Shown one piece after another: positions 62,081-64,000 of a stretch of 64,000 nt of DNA. The translations under genes and the position numbers were made by a program. Within the stretch, counting starts at the first letter, position 1. Every line of letters begins with the position of its first letter. The stretch is from Hofstenia miamia (lineage: Eukaryota; Xenacoelomorpha; Acoela), in assembly GCA_004352715.1 (NCBI GenBank), contig SCFE01000053.1, positions 58,923 to 122,922 of the forward strand. The letters are read 5' to 3'. The notes under the pieces are model-generated. The model worked only from the letters and a program-made list of their open reading frames with translations, was not told where the DNA came from and did not search any database.

Positions 62081-64000
62081 TTTGATGTAAATCATTAATT
62101 CGAACAAATGTAAGGTGCTTATTCTATTTTATAGACATTGTATGTCCTTCTCCAATTAAATATTCATTCAGTTTTATTCTAATTAAAAGATCTGTGTCTG
62201 TAGTGATGCACTACATGGGTTGTTTTTTAAAAATGTACAATTTGATTTTGAATTTATTAACTGTTTTCAAAGGTATTTTATTTCTGATTACTAGCGTCTA
62301 GTTCTGTTCAAACTTTGGTTTATATAAAAACAAATCAATTGGGAACGTTTCCAGATTTGCCTTGCATTTTGTAAAAAAGCAAGATTGGTAAAAACTAATT
62401 TATGAAAAGTAATTAAACATTATTTCACATTCACTTGCCTCAAGTTTAAGAACGAACCGAGTTTGAAAACTAGCTCGAAATTATATAAGAGTCTACTTCA
62501 ATTTTTAAGATTGCAATATATTTGACATAATTTTATTTTGTATTGGTTTAGTCTGATTAGCCTAACCTACCATACGCAAAATAATGAGTCCGACGACAAT
62601 GCATTCTAAATATAAAATCCCATGTCATTGTATGAACAAGCTGTAGTGAGATTAAGTATTGAGATCTGTTTCAACATCCAAGATTGTTATATTTTACTTT
62701 CTTTTCGCATAAAAAATAAAAAAATAAAAAGTACAATTTTTCGCCTTTAATAGCATAATTTAATTAGATCAATAAATTGCAAAATTTAGAAAGTAACATG
62801 ATAATTGAATGGCACTCGTACAAAAACCCAGTGGTTATAAAAAATCAAAGAAAATCTATATTAAAGTGAGCAATTTAAATGATTGCATTTCCCACATGAG
62901 GTGTAGCAGTAGATTAAACGGATGCTATAGATCTGAATTCTAAATTTATTTGGTGCTTTCATTCAGTTCATCGATAACTCCTGCAACATAAAATCAGTTA
63001 TGAATTAGAAATTCTTAAGAGACAATAATGTTTCTTTTTTCATTGTTGTTAAATTGTAAGGGCTATTTGTGCAAGACAATGTAGTAGTGGGTTGGATATT
63101 TTTCTGTGAAATTTATTTCTTTCCTTGCAGCTTTAATTGATTGACTGTCAATTGGTGGTTTTAGTTAACGACAGTGGAGGATAATGCAAATGCGCAACAA
63201 ATCATATATTAGCTTTGTATTGGGAAATACTGCTCTATATTGGTGATGATCACTATCGAGTATAACATTACCATTGAGCATTTCTCAAATGAAATTGATT
63301 TTGCTATAGAACAAATGTTTTTCATTTGCCCTATTAATGAAATTCAATTAAATGTGCAGGGGGATTTCTGAATTAATGGTAGGTTGTTAATTTTATAGCA
63401 AATGTTATATAAAGCTTTAAAATTGTTGACATTTCAATAGAAAAACTTACGTTCCATCAACAATTCCTAACATAATATCAGTGTTACCTTATCAAATTAA
63501 GTTTGCAGGACACAAAGTTCAAATTAAATCAATTTGTGTTGTGATTGGTATTGCAATGAATTCAATTATCTTCTACGCGCAATACTTCTAATAAACGATT
63601 GACTTGTAGTGGGAAAGTACTTTAAATTCCAAAATGGTTTCGAAAAGATATAACTTATCTTTATTTCTTTCAATTTAAGTGTCCAAATTTATTGGATTTA
63701 ATTTTGAATCTAACTTGTACATGTGATGGAGTAACGTTTTTTGTTGCCAAGTGTGATATATTTTGTTTGTAGTGATTTTGTAGTTTACTGCCACTTTCAG
63801 AGTTGGTATCAGAGAGGATGTGCATTCGAACTTAAAAATTTTCCAGAGGTTTTCGAAAGAAGTTTTTTTGAATGTTTGTAGCAAGCAAAGAGATGTTTGA
63901 GTTACTAAGTTCTCACACGTGGAGAATATATATATATATATTATATAAAGCTCATATATAAAAGGCGCTTTTTTAATGTCTGAGCCGTTCCGTTGAATTC
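62081..64000. other. Downstream of PLAC8 gene: no further gene seen
   Basis: AT-rich DNA with a short TA run at 63926-63944. A minus-strand open frame at 63675-63884 looks like chance or a small LINE scrap. Confidence 0.5.

Noticed and set aside
63675-63884. Minus-strand 69-codon frame
   Set aside because: Lys/Asn/Thr-rich, no motif; perhaps a LINE scrap but not supportable.

Overview
The window is AT-rich animal DNA, most likely from an invertebrate. The evidence is multi-exon genes with GT-AG introns, a full metazoan DNAJC16 (ERdj8)-type gene, a PLAC8-family gene, and a dense load of metazoan transposons: APE-type LINEs, Penelope-like fragments, Tc1/mariner, piggyBac and hAT-type MITEs. 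I cannot name the species. It is not bacterial, so most short open frames are noise or transposon relics. The assembly is a draft. It has N gaps, most of them beside (TA)n runs, and several single-N joins with the same sequence on both sides, which suggests unmerged haplotypes in a polymorphic animal.

Layout. 1-480: an open coding-like stretch on the minus strand, unrecognised and cut by the window edge. 1.06-2.2 kb: diverged duplications. 2.77-5.36 kb: a decayed plus-strand LINE. 5.39-6.25 kb: a minus-strand reverse-transcriptase fragment. 6.4-9.6 kb: a more complete minus-strand LINE with a 2A-like IEINPGP motif before its endonuclease and a GC-rich leader at 9.6-9.9 kb. 9.9-10.6 kb: an unrecognised broken ORF. 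10.92-12.36 kb: a Tc1/mariner element with clear inverted ends.

12.6-33.5 kb (minus): the main gene, DNAJC16-like. I reconstruct 12 exons whose splice phases all agree (2076 nt, 691 codons plus stop). The protein has a signal peptide, J domain with HPD, Gly/Phe-rich linker, thioredoxin-like domains with WCMMC, a transmembrane segment and the characteristic C-terminal domain. Its introns hold a Tc1 element (15.8-17.0 kb), a Penelope-like GIY-YIG fragment (20.6-20.9 kb), two MITEs (22.1-22.8 kb), a hairpin MITE (24.2 kb), a LINE fragment and an unknown relic (24.9-27.4 kb), a piggyBac element (29.2-31.6 kb) and a LINE (32.1-33.1 kb). The first exon and about 1 kb around it occur a second time at 35.7-36.65 kb, nearly identical, beyond a 1-kb gap.

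37.7-51 kb: gene-poor DNA with repeats, a second Penelope-like GIY-YIG fragment (40.4-40.6 kb), several MITEs and a 5'-truncated Tc1 relic (48.6-49.6 kb). 51.2-62.1 kb (plus): a PLAC8-family gene. Two exons (60.2 and 62.0 kb) are firm. A tiny first exon at 51.2 kb is inferred from start codon, donor and phase. 62.1-64 kb: nothing convincing.

The two host genes are not visibly linked in function. DNAJC16 homologues are ER-membrane J-proteins; PLAC8-family proteins are small Cys-rich membrane-associated proteins. The rest is the history of transposon insertion between and inside them.
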